Shown here piece by piece: positions 41,490 to 51,718 of a stretch of DNA of 64,000 nt. Source of the stretch: Psychrobacillus sp. FSL H8-0483 (GTDB lineage Bacteria; Bacillota; Bacilli; Bacillales_A; Planococcaceae); assembly GCF_038637725.1 (NCBI RefSeq), contig NZ_CP152052.1:2091501-2155500 (forward strand), in the 5' to 3' direction. The translations under genes and the position numbers were made by a program. A model generated the notes under the pieces. It did not search any database. It was not told the origin of the DNA and saw only the letters and a program-made list of their open reading frames with translations. The first letter of the stretch is position 1, and the number at the start of each line of letters is the position of its first letter.

Positions 41490-42529
41490 TGATTTAAATA
41501 AAGATCCAATTCTTTTGAGAGCATATCTATAGCTTTTCTTTTTAGAGAGTATTTTGCATCTAAAATCTCCACTAATTTTGCTGCTCTCAGAATTTTAAGA
41601 TGATGATGGATAGTAGATTTGCCAATATCTAATTGCTCGGTAATATCCTGCAATGTACGATCCTGCTCATAAAGTAATTTAACAATTCGTAGACGAACCT
41701 CATCGCCCAAAGCTTTATGCTTAAGTACTAATAAGTTATTAGGAGTATACCGGTCATTTGGAGTAATACTTTCATTTGCTACTGGATAATAAAAAACCTT
41801 TGTTCCTTCTATATCTGCCTCTATAGTCCATGGTCGATAGATGTATTGAGGGATTAACAGAACGTTATGAACACAAGGTTCTGGCATATATACTATACCC
41901 CCTGTTGCCCATTCGACCAATTCTTCTGAGGACATTTTGTCTATCATCTTGTTCCTCATCACATAATCAGTTTGCAAGATTGTATGAAGTTTCTTGGAAT
42001 CACTCTTTACAACTGCTTCATACCAACCGGTCATCACATTAATAAGATGCTCTTTTAAACGCTTTCCATTAGCTTGGCAAATGAATTCAATATAGCTAGG
42101 AAAAAATAAATGATCATTTGTAATTTTCATCATTTCCTTAATTGCCGATTCCTGACCTAATGATGCACTTCCCCTTAATTCTTGGTAACTTCTTCCGATA
42201 AACGGCAAACAAATAAATGTAAAGTCTCTCATTGAAAGATTCCGAATATAGGAAGTAAACTCTGTTAGATCAGTGAAATCTTTTTTATGGAGCAGTTGCA
42301 GTAAAGCTTTCCAAGTATTTTTGTTTCCTACAAAATCTAATTCAACTAAAAGTCCAGTTGGTAGAGATTCTTTTATTCCTTGCCAATATTCTACTGGTTT
42401 TTCTAATGTTTTAATAAGTGGTGTATTCGTTATTGCTGCTATCCCCAACGCACATTCCCACAATACTGAGTATTGCAATTGAACTTGATACGTTTCCCTC
42501 TTTCTACTTGTAGCACTTAAAACATCCAT
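41486..42529 (-). CDS. ArsR-type winged-helix regulator with large N-terminal domain
   Basis: The 347-aa protein carries an ArsR-like HTH at the C terminus: HKALGDEVRLRIVKLLYEQD, LQDITEQLDIGKSTIHHHLK and ILRAAKLVEI, about residues 265-330. The 260 residues in front are an unrecognised, probably ligand-sensing domain; no CxCxxD metal-binding motif is present. It is translationally coupled to the MFS gene, so it probably controls export of its ligand. The predicted promoter region has an imperfect dyad (AATGAT...ATCATT) at 42541-42570 that could be its operator. Confidence 0.82.
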   Translation of the reverse strand: MDVLSATSRKRETYQVQLQYSVLWECALGIAAITNTPLIKTLEKPVEYWQGIKESLPTGLLVELDFVGNKNTWKALLQLLHKKDFTDLTEFTSYIRNLSMRDFTFICLPFIGRSYQELRGSASLGQESAIKEMMKITNDHLFFPSYIEFICQANGKRLKEHLINVMTGWYEAVVKSDSKKLHTILQTDYVMRNKMIDKMSSEELVEWATGGIVYMPEPCVHNVLLIPQYIYRPWTIEADIEGTKVFYYPVANESITPNDRYTPNNLLVLKHKALGDEVRLRIVKLLYEQDRTLQDITEQLDIGKSTIHHHLKILRAAKLVEILDAKYSLKRKAIDMLSKELDLYLNQ

Positions 42530-42606
42530 CTCTTCACCCCAATGATTCGATATATTTAGAATGTATCATTTAAATATTATAGAATCAATAGAATTATTTG
42601 AAAATT

Positions 42607-42653
42607 AAAAAACTATAGAAAAATTCGTATAATTTACGATTTTCTACAGTTTA
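42607..42653 (-). terminator. Terminator at the end of the GalNAc cluster
   Basis: AAACTATAGAAAA (42611-42623) pairs with TTTTCTACAGTTT (42641-42653), with one mismatch; on the minus strand TTTTTTAA follows. Confidence 0.75.
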
Positions 42654-42660
42654 GTTTCAC

Positions 42661-43758
42661 TTATTTAATTCTTAGTTCTGATTCACTATCAAAAAAATGT
42701 GCTTTATTAAGATCAAACGCTAAATCTACTCTTTCTCCTGCATCCACGTTGAAACGTGAATCAACACGTGCAACAAAATCTTGACCAGCTACTTTAGAAT
42801 AAAGCATAATTTCTGATCCCGTTAATTCAGCAACTTCAATTAAGACATTAATTTTTGTTTCAGGCGAAAAATCAAGGAATAATGGTTCATCATGAATATC
42901 TTCTGGACGAATTCCAAGAATAATATCTTTACCAACATAACCTTGTTCACGAAGCAATTTCTGTTTCCCTTCAGGAACAAGAATTTTCAAATCTCCCATA
43001 ACAAAATAATTTCCTTCTAATTTACCATTCAAAAAGTTCATTGCAGGGGAACCGATAAATCCACCAACAAAAATATTGTTTGGCTCATCGTACACTTCTT
43101 TAGGTGCACCTATTTGCTGAATAAGTCCATCCTTCATCACAACGAGGCGCGTTGCCATTGTCATTGCTTCTGTTTGGTCATGGGTTACATAAATAGTAGT
43201 TGTTTGCAGTCGCTTATGCAGTTTTTGAATCTCAGTACGCATTTGAACTCGTAACTTAGCATCTAAGTTCGATAATGGCTCATCCATTAAAAATACTTCA
43301 GCATCTCGAACAATAGCTCTTCCTAAAGCAACACGTTGACGTTGACCACCCGAAAGAGCTTTTGGCTTACGAGTTAATAGATCCTCAAGCCCCAAAATTT
43401 TTGCAGCATTATCTACTCTTTTTTTGATTTCATCTTTTTTGAATTTACGAAGCTTCAGACCAAATGCCATATTATCGTAAACGTTCATATGTGGGTAAAG
43501 TGCATAGTTTTGGAATACCATTGCGATGTCTCGATCTTTTGGTGGCACATCGTTCACTCTTTTACCGCCGATGAAAAGATCTCCACCTGAGATTTCTTCC
43601 AAGCCAGCAATCATCCGAAGTGTCGTAGATTTTCCACAACCTGACGGACCAACTAATACTAAAAATTCCTTGTCTCTAATTTCCAAATTGAAATTATGAA
43701 CGGTAACAACATTTTTATCATAGATCTTTTGAATATTCTTTAATTGCAAATCTGCCAT
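42661..43758 (-). CDS. msmX: MsmX/UgpC-type sugar ABC transporter ATPase
   Basis: The 365-aa protein has Walker A GPSGCGKST (37-45), Q-loop FQNYALYPHMNVYDNMAFGL, signature ALSGGQRQRVALGRAI, Walker B VFLMDEPLSNLDAKLR, H-loop VTHDQTEAMTM and the C-terminal regulatory OB domain (GIRPEDI). MsmX-type ATPases power several sugar importers in Bacillus. It is the last gene of the cluster, with its own possible promoter and a near-cre site before it, so it may be shared with other importers. GGAGGGAATACA precedes the ATG. Confidence 0.93.
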   Translation of the reverse strand: MADLQLKNIQKIYDKNVVTVHNFNLEIRDKEFLVLVGPSGCGKSTTLRMIAGLEEISGGDLFIGGKRVNDVPPKDRDIAMVFQNYALYPHMNVYDNMAFGLKLRKFKKDEIKKRVDNAAKILGLEDLLTRKPKALSGGQRQRVALGRAIVRDAEVFLMDEPLSNLDAKLRVQMRTEIQKLHKRLQTTTIYVTHDQTEAMTMATRLVVMKDGLIQQIGAPKEVYDEPNNIFVGGFIGSPAMNFLNGKLEGNYFVMGDLKILVPEGKQKLLREQGYVGKDIILGIRPEDIHDEPLFLDFSPETKINVLIEVAELTGSEIMLYSKVAGQDFVARVDSRFNVDAGERVDLAFDLNKAHFFDSESELRIK

Positions 43759-43775
43759 TGTATTCCCTCCTAGTA

Positions 43776-43789
43776 TGTAAGTGCTTTCA
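43776..43789 (-). promoter_or_regulatory. Near-consensus cre site before msmX
   Basis: TGTAAGTGCTTTCA matches TGWAANCGNTNWCA with one mismatch (T for the central C). It lies 17 bp before the msmX start codon. CcpA control is plausible. Confidence 0.4.
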
Positions 43790-43798
43790 CTAACTAGT

Positions 43799-43811
43799 AA
43801 TAGTATACAAT
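43799..43811 (-). promoter_or_regulatory. 13-bp motif shared with the cluster promoter (msmX copy)
   Basis: AATAGTATACAAT occurs here and identically at 54161-54173. On the minus strand it contains a -10-like TATACT. It may be a promoter -10, an operator for the cluster's GntR regulator, or both. Confidence 0.4.
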
Positions 43812-43892
43812 AGTTAGACTATTTGAATAATGGTGAACATGCACAAAGATTCGGATTGTCTTCGTGCAAATTTACTTGTATACCGAACAGCG

Positions 43893-44786
43893 TTACTTTC
43901 TTGCTAATAACGCTAAGTATACTGTAATGGCCTGGTGAAATTGCCGGACATCTATGCCTGTTTTCTCAAAAAATCGATCCAAGCGATATTGTAAACTATT
44001 GCGGTGCATATGCAGTACCTTAGAAGTTTCCGATAAGTTTAAATTACACTGGACAAACGCTTCAATCATTTTTAGTGTTTCTTTGTCATCCCTATATTCT
44101 TGCAAAATCGTTTTACTAATATCAGAACGGAAATTTTGTTCTGTTTGGTTAATTAATAAATATGGAACTGCCTCAATATACGTAACAACCCTCTTATTTG
44201 AATTAATGAATACGCTTTTAGCAGCCGTTAATAATGAATTATAATGTTGGCTAACTCCTTCCAAACCTTTCCGATTAGGACCCACAAAGAAGTTGATATT
44301 GACATATAAATCACTCATTAAAACATCAATAATCTGCTCATAAGAAATACTTTCATCAAAAACGGTCTGTTCTTCAATAATGATCCCTTCATAACCATTG
44401 ACCCATAGGATGGGAACTGGTTTAGCAAAAAGTTCCTGGATCGCATTTTTAAAAACAATCGGATCGATTTCATTTTTTTTAATCGAAAAATAGACGAAAC
44501 GATAATGACTAGCCAATTTTAATTCAGAGTCAACATTTGATTCAGTGGAGTAAATGACTTTACTCCACTGCTGTTCTTCAGCAGTAAGTACATGGAAATG
44601 TATTTGATAAGGCAACAAAAAAGTAGCCAAAACGGATACATCTTTAGCCGTTAACTCCTCCTCATGAATGCCAATAATCTCATTGTCATCCATCACAAAC
44701 CATTTATATGTACGATCTAACTGATTCTGCCCTTCGGAATAACTAATCAGTGAAGGGTAGATTTTACGTAATTGATCAATCATCAT
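43893..44786 (-). CDS. PucR/CdaR-type helix-turn-helix regulator
   Basis: The 297-aa protein ends with a PucR-type HTH: MIEAFVQCNLNLSETSKVLH, then MHRNSLQYRLDRFFEKTGID, about residues 240-285. The front part is a probable sensor domain of the CdaR/GGDEF-like class. Its start overlaps the stop of nagA (ATGATG), so it is translated with the catabolic genes. Such regulators usually activate sugar, diacid or purine catabolic operons. With a GntR regulator in the same cluster, it may respond to a downstream intermediate. Confidence 0.82.
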   Translation of the reverse strand: MMIDQLRKIYPSLISYSEGQNQLDRTYKWFVMDDNEIIGIHEEELTAKDVSVLATFLLPYQIHFHVLTAEEQQWSKVIYSTESNVDSELKLASHYRFVYFSIKKNEIDPIVFKNAIQELFAKPVPILWVNGYEGIIIEEQTVFDESISYEQIIDVLMSDLYVNINFFVGPNRKGLEGVSQHYNSLLTAAKSVFINSNKRVVTYIEAVPYLLINQTEQNFRSDISKTILQEYRDDKETLKMIEAFVQCNLNLSETSKVLHMHRNSLQYRLDRFFEKTGIDVRQFHQAITVYLALLARK

Positions 44787-45976
44787 ACAAATGCCCCAAT
44801 ACGCTCATATGCAATTGAACCTCTACAAATTGTTAACTCCACTTCACCATCTCGACCTAGGACAACAATATCAGCATCCTTCCCAGCCTTTATTGAGCCT
44901 TTACGACCCGATAAACCTAAACGCTTTGCTTGATTGACCGAGGTGATTTGAATTTGTTCATGAATAGACAAGTTTAGCCACTTGGTAAGATTCAATCGAG
45001 CTTGATTCATCGTTACGATACTACCTGCTAAAGAACCACTCGCAGATAATACGCACGTTCCTTCACGCACCGTCACTTGCTGACCACCCAAATCATATTC
45101 TCCATCCGGCATGCCTTTTGCACGCATACCATCTGTAATGGCTAGGACATTTTCAAGCCCCTTCATCTTCACAATTAGCTTAAGTAAATCGGGATGAAAA
45201 TGAATACCATCTGGAATAATTTCAACATGAACGTCATCATGTAACAGCGCAGCTCCGACAACGCCTGGATCACGGTGATGCATACCCTTCATGCCGTTAA
45301 ACAAATGGGTTGCATGGCTGACTCCATGATCAATTGCATCCATTGTTTCACCATACGATGCATTGGTATGTCCCATTGATGCAATCACGCCGGTCTTTTT
45401 AAGCTCTGCTAACAATTCAAATTGATTGTCAAGTTCGGGAGCAAAGGTGATGATTTTAATTGTATTCCCAGATAACTCCTGCCATTCCCTAAAAACTTTA
45501 GAATTCGGCGGAATAATAGCACTTTCAGGTTGCGCACCTTTTTGTTTTTTATTTATAAATGGCCCTTCCAAATGAATTCCAAGCATTTCGGCTACGCCTA
45601 AACCACTGCTTTGCGCGCAGTAATTCTCCAGGCTTTTTAGTGTAACTGCAATATGCTCAATCGGATTTGTTATCGTCGTTGCCAAGAATGAAGTAGTTCC
45701 CTCTTTCGCTAAAGCCATCGCAATTCCTTCAAATGCTTCGTGACTACCATCCATAAAGTCATAACCTGCCGCACCGTGAACGTGAATATCTATCATGCCT
45801 GGCATCGCATATTGCTTTCCTGTACAATCGAATACTTGATCAGCATCAGAAAAAGATGGACAATTAGCCATTTCCCCGACAGACTCGATTTTGTCTGCTT
45901 TGATATGTATGAATCCTTGTTGCAAAATACTATCTTCCAATACAATAGTTGCATTTAGTAGAAACAAGTTTCTCAT
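44783..45976 (-). CDS. nagA: N-acetylhexosamine-6-phosphate deacetylase (NagA/AgaA)
   Basis: The 397-aa amidohydrolase has the metal motif MIDIHVHGAAGYDFMD (His65, His67), LEGPFINKKQKGAQPE, the histidines of SMGHTNASY and HATHLFNGM, and the catalytic Asp of LAITDGMRAKG. It deacetylates GlcNAc-6-P or GalNAc-6-P. The surrounding tagatose enzymes favour GalNAc-6-P as the physiological substrate, giving galactosamine-6-P for AgaS. It is 22 bp after the LacC-type kinase gene. Confidence 0.92.
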   Translation of the reverse strand: MRNLFLLNATIVLEDSILQQGFIHIKADKIESVGEMANCPSFSDADQVFDCTGKQYAMPGMIDIHVHGAAGYDFMDGSHEAFEGIAMALAKEGTTSFLATTITNPIEHIAVTLKSLENYCAQSSGLGVAEMLGIHLEGPFINKKQKGAQPESAIIPPNSKVFREWQELSGNTIKIITFAPELDNQFELLAELKKTGVIASMGHTNASYGETMDAIDHGVSHATHLFNGMKGMHHRDPGVVGAALLHDDVHVEIIPDGIHFHPDLLKLIVKMKGLENVLAITDGMRAKGMPDGEYDLGGQQVTVREGTCVLSASGSLAGSIVTMNQARLNLTKWLNLSIHEQIQITSVNQAKRLGLSGRKGSIKAGKDADIVVLGRDGEVELTICRGSIAYERIGAFV

Positions 45977-45998
45977 TAATAGCCTCCTCCTGTCTGAT

Positions 45999-46934
45999 TC
46001 ATCCCTTTATTTTTTCCACTTGCATTTGTTCAACAGCCCACTCTACTTTTTCTACATTTATATGCCCTGTCTTTTCTTCCATTGCATTGAGTACACCCAT
46101 AGACAGACCGAATTTAATCAAGTCTTCATCCATTAAACCACGAGCCAAGCCTGCTGCAAACCCCGCAACAACTGAATCTCCTGAACCCACTGGATTGATC
46201 GCTTCAATTTTCGGTGCTCTTGCCCTGTAAAAAGTATCACCCTGTTTGACAATTGCCCCATCAGCCCCAAGTGTTACAACAATCCAATAAATATCTGCAA
46301 ACAGCGATAATGCAAGTGTTGCCATAATTTGTGTTTCATCCAGAGCTTGTTCACCTACTAAATCTGCGAGTTCCTGCTCATTTGGCTTGATGAAATAAGG
46401 CTTATAACTACTTGTTAATATCGCATCTAACAACGCCCCATTTGAATCGAGTAACACCATCGCACCATTCTGCGTAGAGATTTTCACCATTTCTACATAG
46501 AAGTCAGCGGTTAGTCCTTTTGGTAAACTCCCCGATAGCGTCACGATATCAGCTAGATGAACGTAATCAGTGAATTTCTCTAAAAATAACATAGCTTCCT
46601 TGTCCACTATGACTGGTCCGCTCTCTAATATCTCCGTCTGTTTTCCTTCATGAATTACCGCTATACAATTGCGCGTCTCATCTGCGATTTGAACAAAAAA
46701 GTCTTGAATACCTAAGGACTCTATTTGTGTGCGGATAAAACCACCCAAACTGCCACCTAAAAATCCCGATGCAGCTACATCTTCGTCCAACAGCTGCAAA
46801 ACTCGAGCTACGTTCAATCCTTTTCCACCTGCTGTTTTAGACACATGATCCACTCGATTGACCGTATCTAAAAAGAAATGTTCCAGCTTATAACTAATGT
46901 CGACAGCTGGGTTTAATGTAATTGTTAAAATCAT
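45999..46934 (-). CDS. lacC: Tagatose-6-phosphate kinase (LacC/1-phosphofructokinase family)
   Basis: The 311-aa PfkB-family kinase has TLNPAVDISYKLEHFFLDTV, the substrate signature KTAGGKGLNVARVL, an Asn-rich IKPNEQELADLVG and the catalytic anion hole motif NPVGSGDSVVAGFAAGL (catalytic Asp in GSGDS). In this family LacC phosphorylates tagatose-6-P and FruK fructose-1-P; the AgaS and GatY-type neighbours point to tagatose-6-P. GTGGATTACTA precedes the ATG, close to a 10-bp intercistronic hairpin. Confidence 0.88.
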   Translation of the reverse strand: MILTITLNPAVDISYKLEHFFLDTVNRVDHVSKTAGGKGLNVARVLQLLDEDVAASGFLGGSLGGFIRTQIESLGIQDFFVQIADETRNCIAVIHEGKQTEILESGPVIVDKEAMLFLEKFTDYVHLADIVTLSGSLPKGLTADFYVEMVKISTQNGAMVLLDSNGALLDAILTSSYKPYFIKPNEQELADLVGEQALDETQIMATLALSLFADIYWIVVTLGADGAIVKQGDTFYRARAPKIEAINPVGSGDSVVAGFAAGLARGLMDEDLIKFGLSMGVLNAMEEKTGHINVEKVEWAVEQMQVEKIKG

Positions 46935-46965
46935 TAGTAATCCACCTTTTCTTATAGATAGTCAA

Positions 46966-46993
46966 ATGGAGTGGGAATAAAACCCCACTCCAT
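46966..46993 (-). other. Intercistronic hairpin between the aldolase and kinase genes
   Basis: ATGGAGTGGG (46966-46975) pairs with CCCACTCCAT (46984-46993), a perfect 10-bp stem. No U-run follows on the minus strand, so it probably stabilises or processes the mRNA rather than ending it. Confidence 0.6.
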
Positions 46994-47000
46994 CACATTG

Positions 47001-47900
<900 letters not shown>

Positions 47901-49076
47901 TTAATTTGGATAGTCGTAAATCGTTACACCTTTGACAACTCGACTAATTGCGCCATCTGGACTTGGATTATCCGGTGTAATCCCTAATTTAATCGATTTT
48001 TTCAACGCCAATGCTTGCGCAAAAATCACATATAAGACAGCCAGGTTAAAGTCATTACCAAGTGTTTCTGTTCCTGCATTCACCGTGACGACCCAATCCG
48101 CCAACTTCTCAACTTCTTCATCTTTTTTTTCTGTTAGTGCGACAATTTTCATACCCGATTTCGCTGCTGCTAATTCGCGTAAAATATCCAAGTCATACTT
48201 TCTAGTGTAAGGATTTTGCGACATAAATAGCGCTACCACTGATTTGTCATTCAAAATCGACTTAGGACCATGACGAAAACCAAGTGACGATTCATGAATC
48301 GCAACAACTTGCCCACCCGATAGTTCAAGCATTTTCAAAGCTGCTTCATGTGACAGTTGAGCAAGTGGACCTGAACCTAAATAGACAATTCGTTCGAATT
48401 CAAATCCAAGTACTGCATCAACCGAGTCACCAAGCTTGTCAATTAATGTCTGTGCACAATCAATCACTTGTTGGGCAACTGCTGGTGTGAAAACTTCTTC
48501 CGTAAATAACGCATAAGCAGCGATTATCATGCTTGTAAAACTGCTCGTCATCGCTAACGATTGGTCATTCGATTTTTCTGGCATAAGCAATGTCATACAA
48601 TTAGCATCACCTTGAATATTTTTTGCTAATTGTCCGTCCTTATTACAAGTAATAACTACTTGATAAAAGTCCTTCACAATCTGCTGTCCTAATGAAACGG
48701 TCGCAACACTTTCTGGACTGTTGCCAGAGCGTGCAAATGATACTAGGATTGTCGGTGTATCCTTATATAAGTAAGCCGTTGGATTTGAAACAATATCCGT
48801 TGTTGGAATAGATTCAAACTGAACATTCTTTCGATTATGTCTATATAATTCTGGAACTAATGTATCGCCCACAAATGCAGATGTACCCGCACCTGTTAAG
48901 ATAATACGCACATGATCATGCTTATTGTAAATAGAAGCTAGAAATTCTTTATATGTAGCTTGTTGTTCCAAAAAGTCCTTCATCAATTCCTGCCATACTA
49001 CTGGTTGGTGATGTATCTCCCTCGTCGTATGTTCCGCATTATTGTCGATAATTTGTTCTGGTGTTAGATTAAACAA
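47901..49076 (-). CDS. agaS: AgaS family galactosamine-6-phosphate deaminase/isomerase
   Basis: The 391-aa protein has two SIS domains: IILTGAGTSAFVGDTLVPEL (about 58-77) with VSFARSGNSPESVATV, and IVYLGSGPLAQLSHEAALKM (about 229-248) with VAIHESSLGFRHGPKSIL. AgaS converts galactosamine-6-P to tagatose-6-P and ammonia in N-acetylgalactosamine catabolism. The start is TTG, supported by GGAGGCGTAAAA. It is the diagnostic enzyme of the cluster, since GlcNAc pathways use NagB instead. Confidence 0.92.
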   Translation of the reverse strand: MFNLTPEQIIDNNAEHTTREIHHQPVVWQELMKDFLEQQATYKEFLASIYNKHDHVRIILTGAGTSAFVGDTLVPELYRHNRKNVQFESIPTTDIVSNPTAYLYKDTPTILVSFARSGNSPESVATVSLGQQIVKDFYQVVITCNKDGQLAKNIQGDANCMTLLMPEKSNDQSLAMTSSFTSMIIAAYALFTEEVFTPAVAQQVIDCAQTLIDKLGDSVDAVLGFEFERIVYLGSGPLAQLSHEAALKMLELSGGQVVAIHESSLGFRHGPKSILNDKSVVALFMSQNPYTRKYDLDILRELAAAKSGMKIVALTEKKDEEVEKLADWVVTVNAGTETLGNDFNLAVLYVIFAQALALKKSIKLGITPDNPSPDGAISRVVKGVTIYDYPN

Positions 49077-49179
49077 TTTTACGCCTCCGTTTTTTAAAAA
49101 ATTCTAATAGCGCCTGGTCATGTTGTCATAACCACTTATTTTTTTAAGAAACTCCAATTGGATATTTCGTACCTAGCAT

Positions 49180-50079
49180 CTAGCTCAATTCATCGCATTT
49201 AATAGAGACACTTGCCTTCATTGCTACACCAAAAAGGCCTGATTTTCCCTTCAATGTACTTAGCTCGATTCTAGTGGGCCAATTTTTCTGAAGTGGATGC
49301 TTGCACAATAATTGATAATGATCTTTGATAAGCTTAAAGAAACTTTCCTGATTATTAATGACCCCGCCTCCCAAGACAATCCTGTCTGGATCAAGAACGG
49401 CTGTCACATTAAAAATAGCAACGGCTAGTTGATAGGCTCTATCTTGAAAAAAAGAATCTAAATCCTTGTCGCCTTGCTCCCAACGTCTAAAAGCATCTGC
49501 TAACGTACTGTTGGGATCACCTAACTTCAGTGCTCTTTCCATTGCAGAGCCAGAAGCATAGTTTTCTAGTACTTGACCTTCATGAACAGGGAAAAAGCCA
49601 ATTTCACCCGCAAGTCCTAATCCTCGTAAGGGCTTTCCCTGATGAATAATGCTCGCGCAAATGCCAGTACTCACAGTGATATAGACAAATAGTTCATCTG
49701 TTAAGTTCCTAACTGACCATTCTCCCAATGCCGCCGCTACGACATCATGTTCAAAAGCTAACTGGTAGGTTGGAAATTCCTTTGCTAATCTATCACCCAC
49801 CGGAAAGTTCTCCCAAGGCAAATTATTTTGATAGATAGCCAAACCCTTCTCTGTATCTAATTGCCCTGGTATTGTAAGCCCTATGCCGGTAATTTGTTCT
49901 TTCGATAAATTTGCTTGGTCAATCGCCTCATGAATACTATCCAATAATGACACATACATATTGTCGGCACTTGACGTATCACTTTTTTTCTTGATCTCAG
50001 ACATCCAAACATTTTCTTTGTTTAGCACGCCTGCAGCTATTTTCGTTCCACCAATATCTACCGCTACAATATATTCCAC
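49180..50079 (-). CDS. ROK family sugar kinase, probable GalNAc kinase
   Basis: The 299-aa protein has the ATP motif VAVDIGGTKIAAGVL (Asp8), ITGIGLTIPGQLDTEKGL, the catalytic region FEHDVVAAALGEW and DPDRIVLGGGVINN. The usual ROK zinc motif CxCGxxGCxE is absent: the region reads EIGFFPVHEGQVLENYASGS, as in zinc-free ROK proteins. With an ABC importer delivering unphosphorylated sugar, this kinase would form GalNAc-6-P (AgaK role); this is inference from context. GTG start after AAGGAGTTGAAGAA. It lies 19 bp after the GntR gene. Confidence 0.82.
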   Translation of the reverse strand: MEYIVAVDIGGTKIAAGVLNKENVWMSEIKKKSDTSSADNMYVSLLDSIHEAIDQANLSKEQITGIGLTIPGQLDTEKGLAIYQNNLPWENFPVGDRLAKEFPTYQLAFEHDVVAAALGEWSVRNLTDELFVYITVSTGICASIIHQGKPLRGLGLAGEIGFFPVHEGQVLENYASGSAMERALKLGDPNSTLADAFRRWEQGDKDLDSFFQDRAYQLAVAIFNVTAVLDPDRIVLGGGVINNQESFFKLIKDHYQLLCKHPLQKNWPTRIELSTLKGKSGLFGVAMKASVSIKCDELS

Positions 50080-50098
50080 TTCTTCAACTCCTTAGAGA

Positions 50099-50827
50099 TT
50101 AAATCAGTTCTGTGTAAAATTTACAACGGTCACCACGCACAATGGACTTACAAAATTCTACTGGCACCTTCGATGGATCATAAGCAACCCGTTCGAGTAA
50201 TAACGCAGGTGAGCCTGGCTTTACTTCTAAATACGTAGCTTCTTCACTTATTAATATCGGTTCAAACGTTTCCTTGGCTGAATTTACAATAATATCGAAT
50301 TCATTTCTCAAAATATCATATAAAGGGATTTCACCAACTAATGACAACTTTTCAATATCTCTAATACACTTTTTAGGGAAATAAGAAGACTCCAATATAA
50401 TTGGCTCGTCCTTTACACAGCGTAGCCTTTGTAGCATAATCACTTCTTCACCTTTACTAATTTGAAGTGCTTTCGCTACCTTATGTGTCGCCTTTTCTAC
50501 CTTTATATTCAAAATAATATCTTTCGGCTTCAATCCCTTGTCTTTTAAAACCTGACTAAAGCTATAAAAAGCCGATAATGATTGTTCAATTTTCGGATAA
50601 CTTAAGAAAGTCCCTTTGCCTTGAATGCGATACAGGACGCCATCCTGTACTAAATCTTCAATCGCCTTTTTCGATGTATTGCGACTCACGTTAAATTGCT
50701 CGGACAATTGTTGCTCAGAATAAATCTTGTCTCCTGGACTCCAAACGCCTCTATCAATATTTTCAATAATAATATCCTTCAGTTGTTGATACAATGGCAC
50801 AAAGCTAGTCGTATCTAACTTCTCCAT
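50099..50827 (-). CDS. GntR/HutC family repressor with UTRA domain
   Basis: The 242-aa protein has an N-terminal GntR winged helix (PLYQQLKDIIIENIDRGVWS, SEQQLSEQFNVSRNTSKKAI, GVLYRIQGKGTFLSYP) and a C-terminal UTRA effector domain (SAFYSFSQVLKDKGLKPKDI to PVEFCKSIVRGDRCKFY). Relatives (NagR/YvoA, AgaR-type) release DNA when bound to amino-sugar phosphates. The ATG at 50827 follows GGTGGAGAAGGAT; a GTG four codons upstream lies in that site. Its position within the operon suggests autoregulation of the whole cluster. Confidence 0.9.
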   Translation of the reverse strand: MEKLDTTSFVPLYQQLKDIIIENIDRGVWSPGDKIYSEQQLSEQFNVSRNTSKKAIEDLVQDGVLYRIQGKGTFLSYPKIEQSLSAFYSFSQVLKDKGLKPKDIILNIKVEKATHKVAKALQISKGEEVIMLQRLRCVKDEPIILESSYFPKKCIRDIEKLSLVGEIPLYDILRNEFDIIVNSAKETFEPILISEEATYLEVKPGSPALLLERVAYDPSKVPVEFCKSIVRGDRCKFYTELI

Positions 50828-50846
50828 ATCCTTCTCCACCTTATAA

Positions 50847-51683
50847 TTATTTTCCGCTTCCGGCAGTCATTCCTTCTATAATTCTATCAGAAAGCCATAA
50901 AAAGAAAATCAGAATAGGGAATATAATAATAACAACCCCGGCGAACAAGCTAACCCAATCCGAATTGTATTGCATGGATTGATAGAACTGATATAAACCA
51001 ACCGATAATGTATATTGATCATTGACATTTATATAAGCTTTGGCTAATAAAAACTCATTCCACAAGGATACGGCATTTAAAATGGTCACAGTTATTAACC
51101 CTGGGCGTGCCATAGGCAACATGACTTTCCAAAATACTGTGTTTGCAGTAGCCCCGTCAATGGCAGCAGCTTCCTCAACCTCAGCAGGAAGCGTTTGGAA
51201 AAATCCTGTCAAAATAAAAATTGTAAATGGTAGTGACAATGCTACATATACAATAATAAGTCCCAAATGCGAATTGATTAACCCTGTTTTTAACAAAAGT
51301 AAATAAATAGGAATTAATACCGCTTGATACGGAATCCCAATCCCGATAACAAAAAGTAATGTTAAAGGCTCTTTCCAAAAGAATTTAAACCTTGAGAGTA
51401 CGTAAGCTGCCGGTGCACTTACTAAAACAATGCCTAGTACACTGACTGTCACAACGATGACACTGTTAAAGAAATATGATGCTAAATCAGATTGCACCCA
51501 TGCCGTATAGTAGTTGCCCCACTGCAATGTTTCTGGTAATTTCCAAAAACCATCAAATAGTTCTTGGTTCGTTTTTAGCGAGGCTAGTACTATCCAACCT
51601 AGAACAAATAAAATAAAGATAACCCAAATATATAAGAGGGCTTTACCGATAACTAGTAAAATACTTCGATCATTTGTTTTCAC
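50847..51683 (-). CDS. Sugar ABC transporter permease (MalG/AraQ type)
   Basis: The 278-aa protein has six membrane helices, opening SILLVIGKALLYIWVIFILF, with the EAA loop EVEEAAAIDGATANTVFWKV then MLPMARPGLITVTI. It is the MalG-type half of an importer for mono- or oligosaccharides. A GTG at 51683, eight bases after GAGAGG, is preferred to the TTG at 51692, which touches the ribosome-binding site. It lies 35 bp after the MalF-type gene. Confidence 0.92.
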   Translation of the reverse strand: MKTNDRSILLVIGKALLYIWVIFILFVLGWIVLASLKTNQELFDGFWKLPETLQWGNYYTAWVQSDLASYFFNSVIVVTVSVLGIVLVSAPAAYVLSRFKFFWKEPLTLLFVIGIGIPYQAVLIPIYLLLLKTGLINSHLGLIIVYVALSLPFTIFILTGFFQTLPAEVEEAAAIDGATANTVFWKVMLPMARPGLITVTILNAVSLWNEFLLAKAYINVNDQYTLSVGLYQFYQSMQYNSDWVSLFAGVVIIIFPILIFFLWLSDRIIEGMTAGSGK

Positions 51684-51718
51684 TTTATTCAACCTCTCTT
51701 TTTATTGACGAGTACAGG